Assembly: GCA_037962975.1 (NCBI GenBank) | Contig: CM075676.1 | Span: 29,817,001 to 29,881,000, forward strand | Length of the DNA: 64,000 nt | Source of the DNA: Clitoria ternatea | Lineage: Eukaryota; Streptophyta; Magnoliopsida; Fabales; Fabaceae | Direction: 5' to 3' | In this document: positions 48,998-62,856 of the stretch, piece after piece | Numbering within the stretch: position 1 is the stretch's first letter | Layout: every line of letters begins with the position of its first letter | Translations under genes and position numbers: made by a program | Notes under the pieces: model-generated | The model's input: the letters and a program-made list of their open reading frames with translations, nothing else | Databases searched by the model: none | Told to the model about the DNA's origin: nothing

Positions 48998-51085
48998 CCT
49001 AAAACGACTAGATTCCCTATAGGATCATCAGTCATAGGCTGAATCGTTGGAATTGAGTCGTTTACTAGGTCCCACAGTTCAAATCTGAGAACCCGACAAT
49101 ATTTTTTATTAAATATAATTATCAATAAAATATTATTATTATATATAATTTTGAATTAAATATACAAATGGATAAGTATTAATTAAATATTAGGATTAAG
49201 AATTATATATTAAATATTATTATTATATATATATATTCAAATAAATATTAATTTAATTTTAGAAAATCAAATAGTGAATATTAAGTATTAAATTACTCAT
49301 AACATATAATGAATTACTACTATAATTAAATATTATTACCAAAGAGATATTATAAAATTATTAACTAATTAACACCTAGTCAATTATTATCCAATACTAA
49401 TTAACATTACTATAAGGATATTACTAATTAGACAACCTAATATCACTCGCTAGCATTATGTTACTTATTTCTTACTCATTTGTTTCATCTTAATTCTTTC
49501 TGTTACTGATACCTCACACTCACGTCTTATTTGGGTTCTTTTCTCACTACTTTTCAAATTATTTGTGTTCTTTTTTTGAACTAAATGTGGTTTGAATTGG
49601 ATTGTATAGTATGTTTTTATATTTTATTTAATTAGAATTTAATAAATAAATTTAATTTCATCAATAAACATTAGTGTTAATACAAAATGTAAAACTTCAA
49701 TAGTAAAAAAAGATATAAGACATAAAATTAAGTTCAAACTAGTATTTAAAATTATAAAATTATAAACATACCAAAATTTTGGTTTTTGTAATTTTTGGTT
49801 TATTTGAATATTAGGTGGATTGGTTTGGTTTATGAACACCCTTAGTACATATCACTCATGAAGAAGTTCTTGACATTAGTGAGATTTAAACCCGTAACTT
49901 CATAATCACAAGTTAAATTCTTTACCAGATGGACCAATGTTTATGGGTTAAAAAGAAATTCCAATCTAGAAAAAAAGGTTGAAACCATCCCAATTATTAT
50001 CTTTATAAATTTAAGCACTTTGACTTTTATTCTTCATTCTTCATGAATACTACTCAATAACGATACACGGCTAGAGTGAATGAGATCAAAGGTGCTAACT
50101 TTCACTGCTCAAGGCCTACCATTTTTCATTTTCTTAATCTGTTGGGTATACTTTTCTCGTCTTGATCTTTCCATCTTTTTTATATGTATGTTTGATTTAT
50201 TGTAATAGGTTGTCCATTTTCTTATGATTATTGATTTATTAAATGGGGTTTTGACTTGTGCGCGCATGCATGTGTTGCTTTAATCCATAATTATGCATAG
50301 TTTATTCTGAATCAACAAGATTTGTAACATGATTGGTCATTTCTTAATGATCTAACATTTTAATTTTTCTACAAAATGTTGTTTTATGCAGTTTCGTACA
50401 TGTTTGAGGTTTTCTTTTGACACAAATATTTTTTTGATAAGAACAAATATATTTCTTTTGTAGCTAAAATCTCATTTTTGTAAGAATATAGGATCCATAA
50501 CTCTCATAAAAATTCTAAAATTAATAGATGATTCATTCAAATAGTATATATATCTGATTCATCTTAAGAAAGATCTTGAATTTAAGATTTGTAAATGAAT
50601 AAAATCTTCCTAGAAAAAGATAGTTTCATCATGTTGTGATATTCTAGGCTTAAACATAATTAGAGATGGCAAAGTGGAATTGTTCGCCCCGTCAAAAAGT
50701 GGCCAGATGGTCCACCCTACTAAGAGATATTGTACAAATTATGGCTCATCCCACCCCACCCCATCACATCACATGTTGGTGAGTCAGTGGACATGGCCCA
50801 TCAACATTAAAATCTTAAAAAATACTTTTAAAAAATTAAAAATATATTATTAATTATAGATAGATAGATCATCCCATCTAACCAAAATAAAGTATAATAA
50901 AGAGGTAGCCCGTTTCTCTCAGGTTGGCGAGTCAGGTTATGGTGGGTGGTAGGATAAAATTCCTTTGTCCATCCCGTGAGTGTGTCAAACCTATTTTTTC
51001 ATCCCTACCTCCAGTGAAGGATACCTATTGTTGAAAAAATCAATTAAAAAAAATTAAGAGCAAGCTAGTCTGATTAATAAATTCA
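48998..51085 (+). repeat. 2.1-kb repeat arm, left, copy B
   Basis: Direct counterpart of 20,784-22,876, including the tRNA-like segment at 49,868-49,938 (minus strand). If copy B has a right arm, it would lie about 1 kb or more beyond the window end. Confidence 0.85.
49868..49938 (-). repeat. tRNA-like segment, possible SINE head (copy B)
   Basis: Same as in the other arms, with gttacgggtttaaatctc as B-box region on the minus strand. Confidence 0.4.
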
Positions 51086-51188
51086 CCATCACTCATCAAC
51101 CATTCCATCCTCGCCACCTGGCCATTAAGTTTACATCAAACTCCTTGCTCATTAAGTTTCAACAAGCTTACACATTAAGTAGTTAAAA

Positions 51189-51232
<44 letters not shown>

Positions 51233-53917
51233 CCACCATCTGACCAATTCCATTGCACATTGCTTGCTTATCAAGGAATCACCATCTCATGCCATGATAC
51301 ACATACCTATTTCTATATATATCATCACGCTCTCTACTTCATCTCACGCCTATGATTCTAATTCAACAATTTCAATTCCATTCCTTAGATAATTCCACTT
51401 TTCTATTTATGTGTGCCACTATTTCACCCTTCCTTTCTTTCTATGCATTCATATTTTCCTTTAAATCCATTCCATTTACTTAGCTTCTTTTATTTCTTCT
51501 TCTCTGCAGCAACATTCCTATTTCTTTCTTTCACTTCCGCCACTAATACACCACAAATAGTCACCATTCCCTTCACCTTTTAGCTTCATTACCACAGCTC
51601 TACCACCGTGCACCACCACTCCAAGTTGCGGCCTCTATCAACATCACTAACTTTCTTAGGTCCCAGAAGCGATCGGTGTGATATCCCGGTCACTGTTGAG
51701 GGCAGGGAGTGATCGCCGTTGCATAGGGGCAGACAAGGAGCGGCTCCTGGCAGGCTTCCAGTGGGAGGGGCACATATACGAACTGAATATATATTAGGAT
51801 GAGAGGGATCCAAAGACTGTATAGGTATGAGACTATACAGTTGAGGATAGCTTAAAGAAATGAATTTGTACTACCTATACGAACAAATGTATTAGCCTTT
51901 TCGGTGGCCTATCACTTATGAACTCTGAAGTTAAACGTGCTTGACTTGGAGTAATTCTGGGATGGGTGACCTCCTAGGAAGTTCTCGGGAAGTGTGTGAT
52001 TGAGGACAAAGCACACTGGAAAGGTCTCGTGTTGGTTTATGGGAAGAGTCATTCATACCTAAAAAGCGGTCGGGGCGTTAAAATGGTTTCAGAGCCTAGC
52101 CTCTCCTAGTATGGTATGGTTTGGGGATGAACCAGGTGGAAGCTGGTGGGCATGTGACATCCCGGTCACTGTTGAGGGCGGGGAGTGATCGTCGGTGCAT
52201 AGGCACGGACAAGGAGCGGCTCCTGGCAGGCTTCAAGTGGGAGGGGCACATGTACAAACCGAATACATACCAAAATGAGAGGGATCCAAAGACTATATAG
52301 GTATAGGACTATACAGTCGAGGATACCTTAAAGAAATGAATTTGTACTACCTATACCAACAAATGCATTAGCCTTTTCGGTGGCCTATCACTTAAGAACT
52401 CTAAAGTTAAGCGTGCTTGACTTGGAGTAATTCTGGGATGGGTGACCTCCTGGGAAGTTCTATGGAAGTGTGTGATTGAGGACAAAGCACACTGGAAAGG
52501 TCTCTGTTGGTTTGTGGGGAGAGTCGTTCATACCTGAAAAGCGGCCCGGGCGTTAAAATCGGGAGCGATCAGAGCAAGTTAATCGGCGATCGGTGTATTT
52601 TCAAAGCCCAATTTCCACTTTTCCTTCCAAGGCCGAGAACTGGCTAAGGTAAAGAGAGGATTCTCCAACTCAAACTCATTTCTGTATGTTTATTTAACCC
52701 TCTTACAAAGTTTCATGAATTTTAGAATTTTCTGCTAGTGGTTTTAGAAGTTTCTGCTACCGTTAGTAACCCCCGCCGATATTTTTGTGAGTTTTTGCCA
52801 TCGTTATTAGGCTCAATATTCATGCATGTTAGCTTTACTAGCTTCTCGTAAGCTCTATCTGTGAGGGTTGTTACATCGTCACCCTTTTAAGAGGTCCTGC
52901 CGAGGATCTATTGGAAAAACCACATGTTACGAGTATTCCCGCTAATTTTATATTTAATTGTATTTTATTATAATTTTATTTTGTATTTATTGCACCGACA
53001 CCAGAATAATCACCCGTGCGACGCTTAAGGAATTTCTTAAAATAAAAAATAATGATAATAATAATTAATAGATCGTAAAGGACTAAAATAAAAATAGTAA
53101 AATGATAAAATTGGCGACGATAAAACAATAAGTATTTCGACACATTAATGACATTAAATAGGAAATTATATTTTTCTGGATTTTACAAATATATATATAA
53201 GTATTAATAAAATAATAAATATTGAATTATGTAATAAATAAAGGATTGTAGGTTTTTATGGATAACTATTTATAATATTATAACATATAATATAAGTAAA
53301 TCCTGGTATAGTTAGTTATACTAAACATAGTTTTATACATAGTTAGATTATATATATATATGTTAAATACATAAGTAAAGAAATATTTAGTTAATTGGCA
53401 TTTAATAACAATTTGGTAAGGTAAAATAAAGTTAACCTCAACCAAATAATACCTTATAAGCAAAATCATATTTTCAGAGTTATAAATATACACATAAATA
53501 TATACATGTGTGAATCTATAGGTCTTAACGAATGAAAAATATTGATTAGAAAGTTAATTGTTTTTTATAGATAAATAATGATAATAAAAGTAATAAAAAG
53601 GGTAAGTAAAGAATTTATTAAGGAGTCAAGATATAAAAACCCAGAAATATAATAAATTGACTATAATGGTAAGAATAATAAGTATTGATAATAATTAAGG
53701 TTAATTAATGATAATGACCAAAGATAGAGTTAAGGAGTATTTTTGATAAAAACTAAGGGAAAATATATGATTTTTAGGATTTTAATAAAAACAGTATTTA
53801 AACACTAGTTATGACTATTATAATAAATTTGGATACTAATAGAGATAAAATAAAATAATAGTGTAGGTAATTTATTATAGAATTTATGAATAAATGGGTA
53901 TATAGGTGTGGGCACAC

Positions 53918-53959
<42 letters not shown>

Positions 53960-56440
53960 TTTGTGACTAAAATAATTGAGTTGTAAGTTAATGGCCTAAA
54001 GGATACAATTATAATTTATAAAACTATGTAAATGACTTTGGGAAATGTTAACCAAAGATATAGCTAGTTACACTATGTTTTAATGGATACTAGTAAAATT
54101 GTGACTAGTTACACCAGGGTAGTATAAATAAAGTATAACTATAGACGGAAATAATAGTTACAAAATATAGTTACTAAATAAAAAGGGTATATTACCCGAC
54201 CAAGATTATGTATAAATAAAAGAAAATATGCTTAGGTGAAAATCTAACTAGTTACATACTAGACGAGGCATTACCAATAAATTAGAAATTATATGTATAA
54301 CGTATAATGTTTTCGGAAGAAAAATATATATATAAGTAACTTGGTGTACCTACTTAATTTCTTAAATTTAATATATATATATATATATACATATCATTAG
54401 AAAAAAGTGTTTTATGAATGACGATAAGTATATTAAACAACAATGTATGATAGCGTAATATTGGTTGTACTTGTGTGGTTTTAAGAGCTATATGAACATG
54501 CGTATGTGTTGAATGTATTAAGTAAAATTGTGTGCCTACATGCTAGTTATGGATGTAACATAGGTGTATGAAATTATGATGTGCAATATGTTGGGTATGT
54601 GTTACGATAAATCGTGTTGTGAAACATAATCAAGGATAAGTCTCGATGGGGTCCTGGAGAAGGTGACCCTGATATGTGATGAGGTGAGAAAATGTGATAT
54701 AAAATGATATGATAAGATGTACCCAGAAGAATGTGATGAGATAATGACGCATCGAGGTGTGAGAAATGTGAAAATGTGGTAAATGATTATGTGCGGCCAC
54801 TTTGTCCTTAATCGTCAACTAATAACCCTAGATAATTCAAACAAATACCCAAAGGTTATAATGAAAGTGCAGCCAAGGAACGAAATAAAATATCACTCGA
54901 TTAACTAACCCCGCTAAGAAGGAACCTACACAACTATTTAGACTGCACCTACCCCCGTGTATAATTAACCCTTATCATGCAAGTATGACTGTACAAGGTG
55001 AATTAGGTAGTTAATTAATAAATCAAATAATATCCTAGTACACTCATAACTAAATTACTATCCCTGAAGATAAGACAACTCACATTTTAGTAGATGATAA
55101 TACCCTAACCTAATTAATTAGTTTTCACTTGGTAATATAAGGATAATATCATAAGAAGCCTAAGACAATTCCTAACAAGTCCCAACCCCATAAAATAGAT
55201 GAGAGATATGGTGAAAATATAAATAACAAAATTTAAGTGGATGACTCAAGTACTCAGTTAGGAGTAAGATAAAATAAAATGATCCCTAATATTACGGATA
55301 AAGGTGGGTTATTGGGAAGGACCTTACCGATGATACATATAATAAAATAAAAGATTATGCATTGAACATGTATCATCTGTATATGATCTTGTGGAGACTA
55401 GAGCATATGGCAGAGGTACACTGGAGTACGTTCGCGTGTGATCCCCAAGCAAGATCTTGGGAGTACATCGGGCTGACACTCCCAATGGCTCGAAGGTAGC
55501 ACTCCGAGGCCAAGGAAAATAATGCAAACCCAGTGTACTTTGACTAAATGAGAGCATGTAACTATGACCGTTAAGAACCAAGATTCCAATTATTATGTGA
55601 TTATGATATGATTATAGAAGGATCCTTCAGAATAAAGGAATCTGGTAGGCTCCAATCGCTCTAGTGTAGAAACATTGTGCCCTGTGTCAGACTGAGCAGG
55701 ATTAATTCTAATGATTGTGATGATGAGAATTTGGGCCACATGCATTTCATTCACAATAATAAAGAAATAATAAATAATGAACCCTTACATCCATGTATTG
55801 CAATATGTTTGATTGATTCCAGGTATGATGTGTGATATATATGTTACGATAACTGTGTATTACTTCCCCTTAGAAACAAATTACCTATAGATGAGAGGTA
55901 ATGCTAAGTGGGGTAAGCCGGGTCAGGGACGACGTGATATGAGGATAGTGAATAATGAATGATGTAGGGCTAAGGCCCGATCCCTGGAGATGTTTTAAAA
56001 TATGAACTATGTAAGAGAAATGTTAGAGAGGACAACTTCTCTGTTGCTTGTAAGTGATGGGACATTCCTCACCTTTACAACTATCATTTTTCAAATTTAA
56101 GAAAAGATCCCACGTGGAGAACAAGTTTAACCATAAGAGATTACCCGCAATAGACGGAGTCATCAGGGGAGCACGACAGAGTAGACAATAGCAACAGGGA
56201 AGTGCTCTTAGTGGGACTATGTCCCTTGTGTCTTGTGAGAGCCCACGTGCTCCCTGATATTTAGAGTATGTACAGTGTTTTGATGACCATGTATTATATA
56301 TCAATGTTGTATATAATATATCTGTTCCACCAGAGTTTTATTGTATAAAAAAAACTTACATAGTTTTCTAAAACTCATAACCTTTTAGTTAAGAAGAATG
56401 AGACAGTGTAAGATTATCCTAATTAACTGAGGGTGTTACA
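51086..56440 (-). repeat. 5.4-kb LTR-like block, copy B
   Basis: Counterpart of 22,877-28,251, ending gggtgttaca at 56,440. Differences from copy A are point changes, a small deletion near 51,120-51,135, and microsatellite lengths: the (AT)n at 51,191-51,229 is longer than in copy A, and those at 53,349-53,361 and 53,920-53,955 are shorter. Confidence 0.65.
51677..52557 (+). mobile_element. Cassandra TRIM retrotransposon, copy B
   Basis: LTRs at 51,677-52,082 (406 bp) and 52,153-52,557 (405 bp), with the same atcgg target duplication at 51,672-51,676 and 52,558-52,562. The primer-binding site is mutated to tggtttcagagc (52,084-52,095) where copy A has tggtatcagagc. 5S-like modules lie at about 51,872-51,988 and 52,349-52,464. 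Same insertion as in copy A, inherited through the duplication. Confidence 0.95.
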
Positions 56441-57147
56441 AGTATGACTCTCAAAGAGGATTTTCTGCATACACAAGGTCTTAAATATAAGTGATAACAA
56501 TTGACTTATGACTTATATGAACCCATGTTAGTTAATTAAACTTTAAGCATAATTATTTCTTATTTTTATATTCTAATTATATATTTTGGAATAATATATA
56601 GAAAATAAATTAAAACCTACGTATTTCAATTATATAGATCAACGATTGTAATACTAATTATGTAATATTTTTACTAGTGTAGAACATTTTTTACATTGAT
56701 CCCTTCTGATCTTTTACACCAGTTTCATAACCGATATAGATCCAAGGGGTGCACATTGTAGCTGATTTTTTACACCGATCCTTTTATCATGCTTTGTGTA
56801 AAGTCCACTTCTCATAACTAGTGTAAAATATGACATTTTACACAAGTTCTTTTCAAGCAACCAGTATAAAAATGTTACTTTTAACATATATTATTTTTTA
56901 CAACTAGTGTAAAAACTATTTTTTCTTTGTTCTTTTTTATATACTTTTTTCTTTTTTTTACTTTGCTAGCACTATTTTCTAAATTCAAAAATAAACCTTA
57001 ATTCGTATGTTAATGCCTAATGTGAATCCATATTCAATTAAAATCAATATATAAATTAAAACACAACATCAATTAAAAAAATAAATGATGCACCAAAATA
57101 TAAATAAAATGTCAATAATCTAAAAAAAAATTTATAATAAACCATAC
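56441..57147. other. Spacer with actagtgtaaaa motifs, copy B
   Basis: Counterpart of 28,252-28,959; the motif cluster lies at about 56,668-56,925. No gene is seen. Confidence 0.5.
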
Positions 57148-57295
57148 CTTGTGAGCCACCAAACATAATCCCAAATGGATATTATTAATAAACTATGCTC
57201 TCAATGTCAAGAACCCTTTCTTTGAACAACCCTCTTCTTTCTTGCGCAAGTTCCATAAATGAACCAATGCAGTCCTTTGGTGTAACCATCTTAAT
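57148..57295 (-). pseudogene. Elongation factor 4 (LepA/GUF1) exon fragment, copy B
   Basis: Counterpart of 28,960-29,107. The first codons differ (IKMVTPKDC against IEMVTPKDC). Same intron-edge-like flanks and the same stops, so the fragment was already broken before the duplication. Confidence 0.7.
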
Positions 57296-58507
57296 CTGTG
57301 CACAATCACACATTAATTAAGTAAGGAGGACCACACACACCAAGCATATGCATGTGCACAAACATAGCTTATGGATTAATAGCTTTAGCCCAAACTGCTT
57401 CAATTCTCAAACAAGGTGACCAACACTACTACATACTTGATTTCTAAGAGCACTTAAAAAATGCAGATAAATCATAAAAAAATGTTGTTATTTGTAATTA
57501 CAACATTTTTACAAGTGTAGTAGAAGCTCATGTGGTTAAACAATCACTAGAAGAAATGCGCTTTTTGCCGACGGTTCCGTAGTGGCGGTTAGTTGTAACC
57601 GCTGCAAAAAATTATTTATTTTGGATATTGACGTCGTTTTAGAAAACCACCGCATTTATTACCCTATTTATTCCTTATTAAGGGTTATAACGTTTGGTTT
57701 CATAATATTAAATAATTACCAGAGTTTTAAATTTCTAGTTTTAATATATTAGTAACAATATATTAATTAGCAATTATATTTTTTTTATTGTTGAATGACT
57801 TATAAACTGCATGTGAACAAAATAATTTTATACCAAAATCTTAATTGAGTTAGTAGGAAATCGCAATGTAACAAAATGGCCAACATGAAAAATTAGAATC
57901 TAAAAACAATTGAATGTTTATTCTACAACTTGCTTTGAGTCAATATTTACATAATTCTCATGATCTTATAGTATGTGTTTTTCTATGATTTCATTTTGTG
58001 TGTTATGTAATCAATGTCAATAAACATTACATAAAGTCAAATACAATCTATATATAGTATATTTTTCTAGATTTTATATAAATTTCTGTATTTTTATTTT
58101 TTTGAATTACACTTTATCTCTCTCCATAAAATTTTAATTCTTAATTCAAACATATATAATTAAAATAGTTGGAAATTTAAAGCGCTAAAAAAGCAAGACC
58201 TATGAAATATAAAAATTAGTATAGTTACAAAACTTAATCAATACGATTATTATAGAAATTACAAGAGTAATCTAATAGTATTGTATTTGAAAGATAAAAT
58301 AATAAATCATAAAAAATATTGACCTGACAAATTTTTAATGTTTTATGTTGATTGAATTTGCTCATGTGTCAAACCAATGATTAGTGTCTTAGAATTGATA
58401 ATTATAAATATATCTTACGTAAAAGATGTCAAAGTTGTTATCAAATTTTTTGTTGAAAAATGTTATTATCAATAGAATTTGTTAAAAGAAAGCAAGTATT
58501 ACAGGAT
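57296..58507. other. AT-rich spacer with one CACTA-like terminus, copy B
   Basis: Counterpart of 29,108-30,317; the cactagaagaaatgc terminus starts at 57,545. Nothing else recognised. Confidence 0.5.
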
Positions 58508-58646
58508 TGGTCAGGTCCTCTTGAGTAATAACAAGGTAGCAGTGATCTTATGGAATAGTAGTTCATCCAAATCAAAAGTAACTGCATCATGGTTTGACAT
58601 AGGCCTGGAACCAGGAACATCAGTTGATGCAAGAGATTTATGGGAG
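58508..58646 (+). pseudogene. Alpha-galactosidase (GH27) C-terminal fragment, copy B
   Basis: Counterpart of 30,318-30,456, with one visible amino-acid change (ASWFDIGL against ASWSDIGL). The Ser-to-Phe change in a conserved motif fits the absence of selection. Confidence 0.8.
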
Positions 58647-61461
58647 GTTCTACTAGAAATTGAAATCGATTGTTATATAAGGCAAGAAAACATTTAATTC
58701 AAATCCTAAAACATGTAATGGGACAATAATTAAACTATTGTTAGAATTTAGAAAACATCCTTTAATAAAATTCCCAAATGTTTGTGATATATAAAAACAT
58801 TCATAGAAAAAACTCCTAGAAGTTCAAAGTATATAACCATTAAGCATCAAATACTAGCTTACTATATAAATAATTTTATTATACCAAGGGGAAAAAAGTT
58901 TAAGTTTTTTCTTTGTAAAGCTGCATGCAAGAAATTATTAGTCGCGATTGTCGTCGCCGTCATCATCGTCATTATCATTATCTTCTTTTTCTTCATTACC
59001 ACCTTCTTCTGCTTCTTCTTCTTCATCATCGTCGTCGTCATCATTAATCACAACAGCTTGATGTTCCTCTTCATTACCAGCATCATCTCTAACAGCATCC
59101 ATAACTAATGCTGTTTGTTTACAAATTGGGCATGCATTCTTGCGCCTAAGCCATTGTTTAATGCATCCAATATGAAATTTATGCTTGCAAATTAGCTTTC
59201 CAACTTCTTCGCCATGAATATAATCATCCTAAAAATGAATACAAAATTTATAGAAAAATAAGTAGAATATGTATATGTGCACAAGCATTCTATATAATGT
59301 AAAAGTGTAATGAACCAACTATAATGTTAGGTAGATAAATTTGCTATTTAAATTCAAGAAATATATTAACTAAATTAACATAAGATAAAGATAAAGAAAT
59401 ATGTTTCCTCACCATCATTGTTATTATAAAGAGTTTCTTGTGTTCGAATACCTATTCAAAATTTCATGTTGGTTACCCATAAATAAATCAAAATATAAAG
59501 GCTCTCACCTGACAAATGCAACAACATTCTCCATTTTCTAGTGTATTTTCTGCAGACTTGAAATGTTCACGCCTAATGTGCAACATGATCTCTTCTTCAG
59601 TTAATCCCCTAATTATGCCATAATTTTGCCCTCTGCTCACCTATGAATTAAAATGATAATTTCCAAACTTTCATTATAATCAAGATAAGTGCAACTATAG
59701 TTTTTCCTTTAAAGTAGAATATAAGAAATGCTAAATCTTTATTAAATATGGTTCAAACCTTTTCAGTTTTTATACTTCATTCATACTTATGAAAAGGACT
59801 TAAATGGTACAAATATAATGAGATATGATGATAGACATAACTAAGTGAATGTGTAAAATAGTTATAAAAAAGATGTGTAAAAGTTTAGTGTTCATGAAAT
59901 ATACACAATGGAGAAAGTTCATGTTATTTTATCCATGCTTTCATACCGGAATCATAATTACTACACGTAAATAGTCAAGAGTCATTAATTCTTATAAAGT
60001 ATTGAGATAAAACAAGTTAGTTATAGATAATTAGAAGCGAGAATAAAAATCAAATCACATGTCATTATGTAGAAAGAAAACAAAATGAAAATTAAATTAC
60101 TTAATGTTGACTAGCTTTCAAAAAGGATATGGTTTAATGAATATATCATATAAATTTGTATGTCACATATCCCTTACTTAGCAATTAATGATAAAATTAA
60201 TATAAAGTAGTCTAGACATGATGTATTTGAAGCTAAACTTGTGTTGCCATTGAATATAAAATTTGATTGTATATTCTATACGTTTAATTGAAAATCAACC
60301 TCAAATATTTCAACACGACCCCGAAGGTCAAATCTATTACACATAAAATATGCATAAAAAAGTTGTTAGTTAAAGGAAAGATTTACATCCAAATAAAAAC
60401 TAAGATTTTATTCCAAGAGAAAAGCCATACTCTGTGATCTGACCAAGTCCACATACACTATTTAGAAACCATAATTAAATAATATCAAATTTACATGAAG
60501 ACATAAAATCAAGGTAAGCAAAAAATATAGTTTGTTAAACTTAGTCATAAGTAGCTAAGTATTAAACATACCCGGACTGAAAGAATTCTTCTCATTTCAA
60601 GACCAAAAGGACTTTGGTGGAGAAATATAGATTCAAAATTGTTATTAGTTTGATTTGCAGATGCTGACACTAAACTATGCTGGTTCTTAATTTCAGAATT
60701 ACTTGACACAATAGGAGGGGTCATCTCTTGTGAGCCTTGTGAGAGACTCAAAGTTGATGGATTTTCAACAGTTTACCCAGGGGAAGTAATTGCTTGAGCA
60801 TGAGCTATGTCATTGTCATCTATATTTCTTGATAGTACCTATATAGATTCATTCATATTAAATTATAGAGGACCCTTATATGAGCATTTGAAACATTAAT
60901 ATTGATATCAATGGTTAAATTCCATTTTGATGACAATAGTTAAGAATATTCCTAAGGATGTTTACAATTACATGCACAAAATATAACTTTCCTAGACTAT
61001 TTCTTAAAATATCCTTCCAACCTAAGGGCCAAGTAGGTTATACTTACTTGAATATTTCTTTGGCCATGTAAAGGTGCCATAATTTCAGTTCTTATTTGAG
61101 AATATGGACCAGTTGTTTAAGGAGAATTTCTTGCTCTCATTATATCATTGGTCAAAGGAGATTTATGTAGGACCCAATGAAAACTAGGAGCAAGTTGAAG
61201 TTGTTGGTATGAAGAATTAGTTGCACCAACTTCTGAGGAGACAAATAAAGGAGAGGTGTCATTTTGAATGAACAAAGGTGCTTGGTTGGGTAATAAAGCT
61301 TGTACATCTCTTGCGAAGTTGTATGAACATCTATTATTATTAAGGGCAGAATTTGACATTGTAGTACGTTCAGCTTGTGCACTCATGCTTGAACTTTCAC
61401 CTTCTAAGAACTCTCCAAAAGTGTGACTAATGAATCTTATCTTGGTTGGTAAAACCATATT

Positions 61462-62856
61462 CATTACTATAAAAAAGGCCATTGTCAGCGGTTCCGTTAT
61501 GACTATTGTCAGCGGTACAAGCGCAAAAAATAATGGCGCTGATAATAGCACTAAAAACAATGTCAGCGCTCAAACCGCTGACATTAGCTAAGTATTGTCA
61601 GCGGTTGTAGTGCGGAACCGCAGACAATAGTCACACAATGTCTGCGGTTGTAGTGCAGAACCGCAGACAATAGTCAATATTTGTTTTTTTTATTTTAGTT
61701 TTTTTATTTACTAAACTTATATTAAATATTATAATAAACTAATTTTTACACTATAATAGTTTCAGAACTATAGATAACTATATTAATAGCTAAAAAATTA
61801 AAACACCAACAAATATCTTTTTAAAATGGGTTTAGTTTCATGTACCTATATTATTATTATTATTATTATTAGAAAACCATATTGCCAAACTACATTAAGC
61901 CCAAAGAGGAGGGAACAGAGGAAAACATATACCTTCATGTGCTTTGATTTTAATTAGTGGACATGAAAGTTGATACATTTACAATAAAATGATAAGGGAC
62001 ATACATTTACAATAAAAGCTACATTCAGCATTTTGTAACAGTGGGAAACATTACATGCCAAAATAGAGAGATACCCAAAAAATAAAAAAAAACTCACCTT
62101 GAAGAAAAGAGAGGAGTACACTCCAAAATATAGCTTGAAGAATAAAGAGGAGTACACTCCAAAATATAGCTTTCTATGGACCACCAATAGTAGCAACACA
62201 CAAAACACAGAGGAGAAAGATTACATGCCAAAATAGAAAGAGATACCACAAAAATAAAAAAAACTTACCTTGAAGAAAAGAGAAGAGAAAGATAGATCAT
62301 AAAATGGAAGTAACACACAGGAGCAGAGAGAGAGAGTAAAGAAAAAGTTATTTTCTAGAAGCAACAAGAACTCTTAGAAAAGTCACTTTATAGGAAAAAG
62401 GCAAAATTTAAATTTTAAATTGACACATTCATCAAAAAGCGAATCCCGCGCGCGGAGCATTCTAATTTCATTATTGTCAGCGGTTGTGGTGCGGAACCGC
62501 AGACAAAAGTTATTTTCACAACACTATTGTCAGTGGTTGTGGTGCGGAACCGCTGACAAAAGTTATTTTCACAACACTATTGTCAGCGGTTACTATTGTC
62601 AACGGTTGTGATGCGGAACCGTTGACAAAAGTTATTTTCATAACACTATTGTCAGCGGTTGTAGTGCGGAACCGCTGACAAAAGTTATTTTCGTAACACT
62701 ATTGTCAGCGGTTGTGATGCGGAGCCGCAGACAAAAGTTATTTTCTACGTTTCATAGTGCAACTGCAGACAATAGTCATAATTTTGCATCAATGTCTGCG
62801 GTTCCGTCCAACCGCAGACAAAACTAGCGCATCCTTTTGCAATTTTTGTTGTAGTG
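61462..62856. mobile_element. Non-autonomous CACTA-type element in RING gene exon 2
   Basis: A 1,395-bp insertion flanked by att (61,459-61,461 and 62,857-62,859). It accounts exactly for the 1,398-bp shift in A/B offset. The left end is cattactataaaaaa; the right end, read on the minus strand, is CACTACAACAAAAAT, so the left terminus has lost the canonical CACTA. Both subterminal zones are packed with tgtcagcggtt / aaccgctgaca hairpins. The middle (61,680-62,400) is AT-rich with two near-identical 30-bp phrases around gaggagtacactccaaaat; no transposase or clear gene fragment is seen. Confidence 0.9.
62473..62760 (+). repeat. Array of about 60-bp self-complementary units in the CACTA element
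   Basis: About five units, each of the form attgtcagcggttgtggtgc, ggaaccgctgacaaaagtta, ttttcacaacact. The tgtcagcggtt and aaccgctgaca halves pair into a stem with a loop of about 9 bases. One unit is interrupted by a partial extra copy near 62,578-62,600. Similar isolated hairpins lie at 61,480-61,675 on the other side. Confidence 0.85.

Noticed and set aside
62420..62678. Repetitive open frames over the hairpin array
   Set aside because: They are translations of the 60-bp subterminal repeats of a CACTA element.
62473..62760. CRISPR-like regular repeats
   Set aside because: The repeats are near-contiguous palindromic units in a plant CACTA element with no unique spacers.
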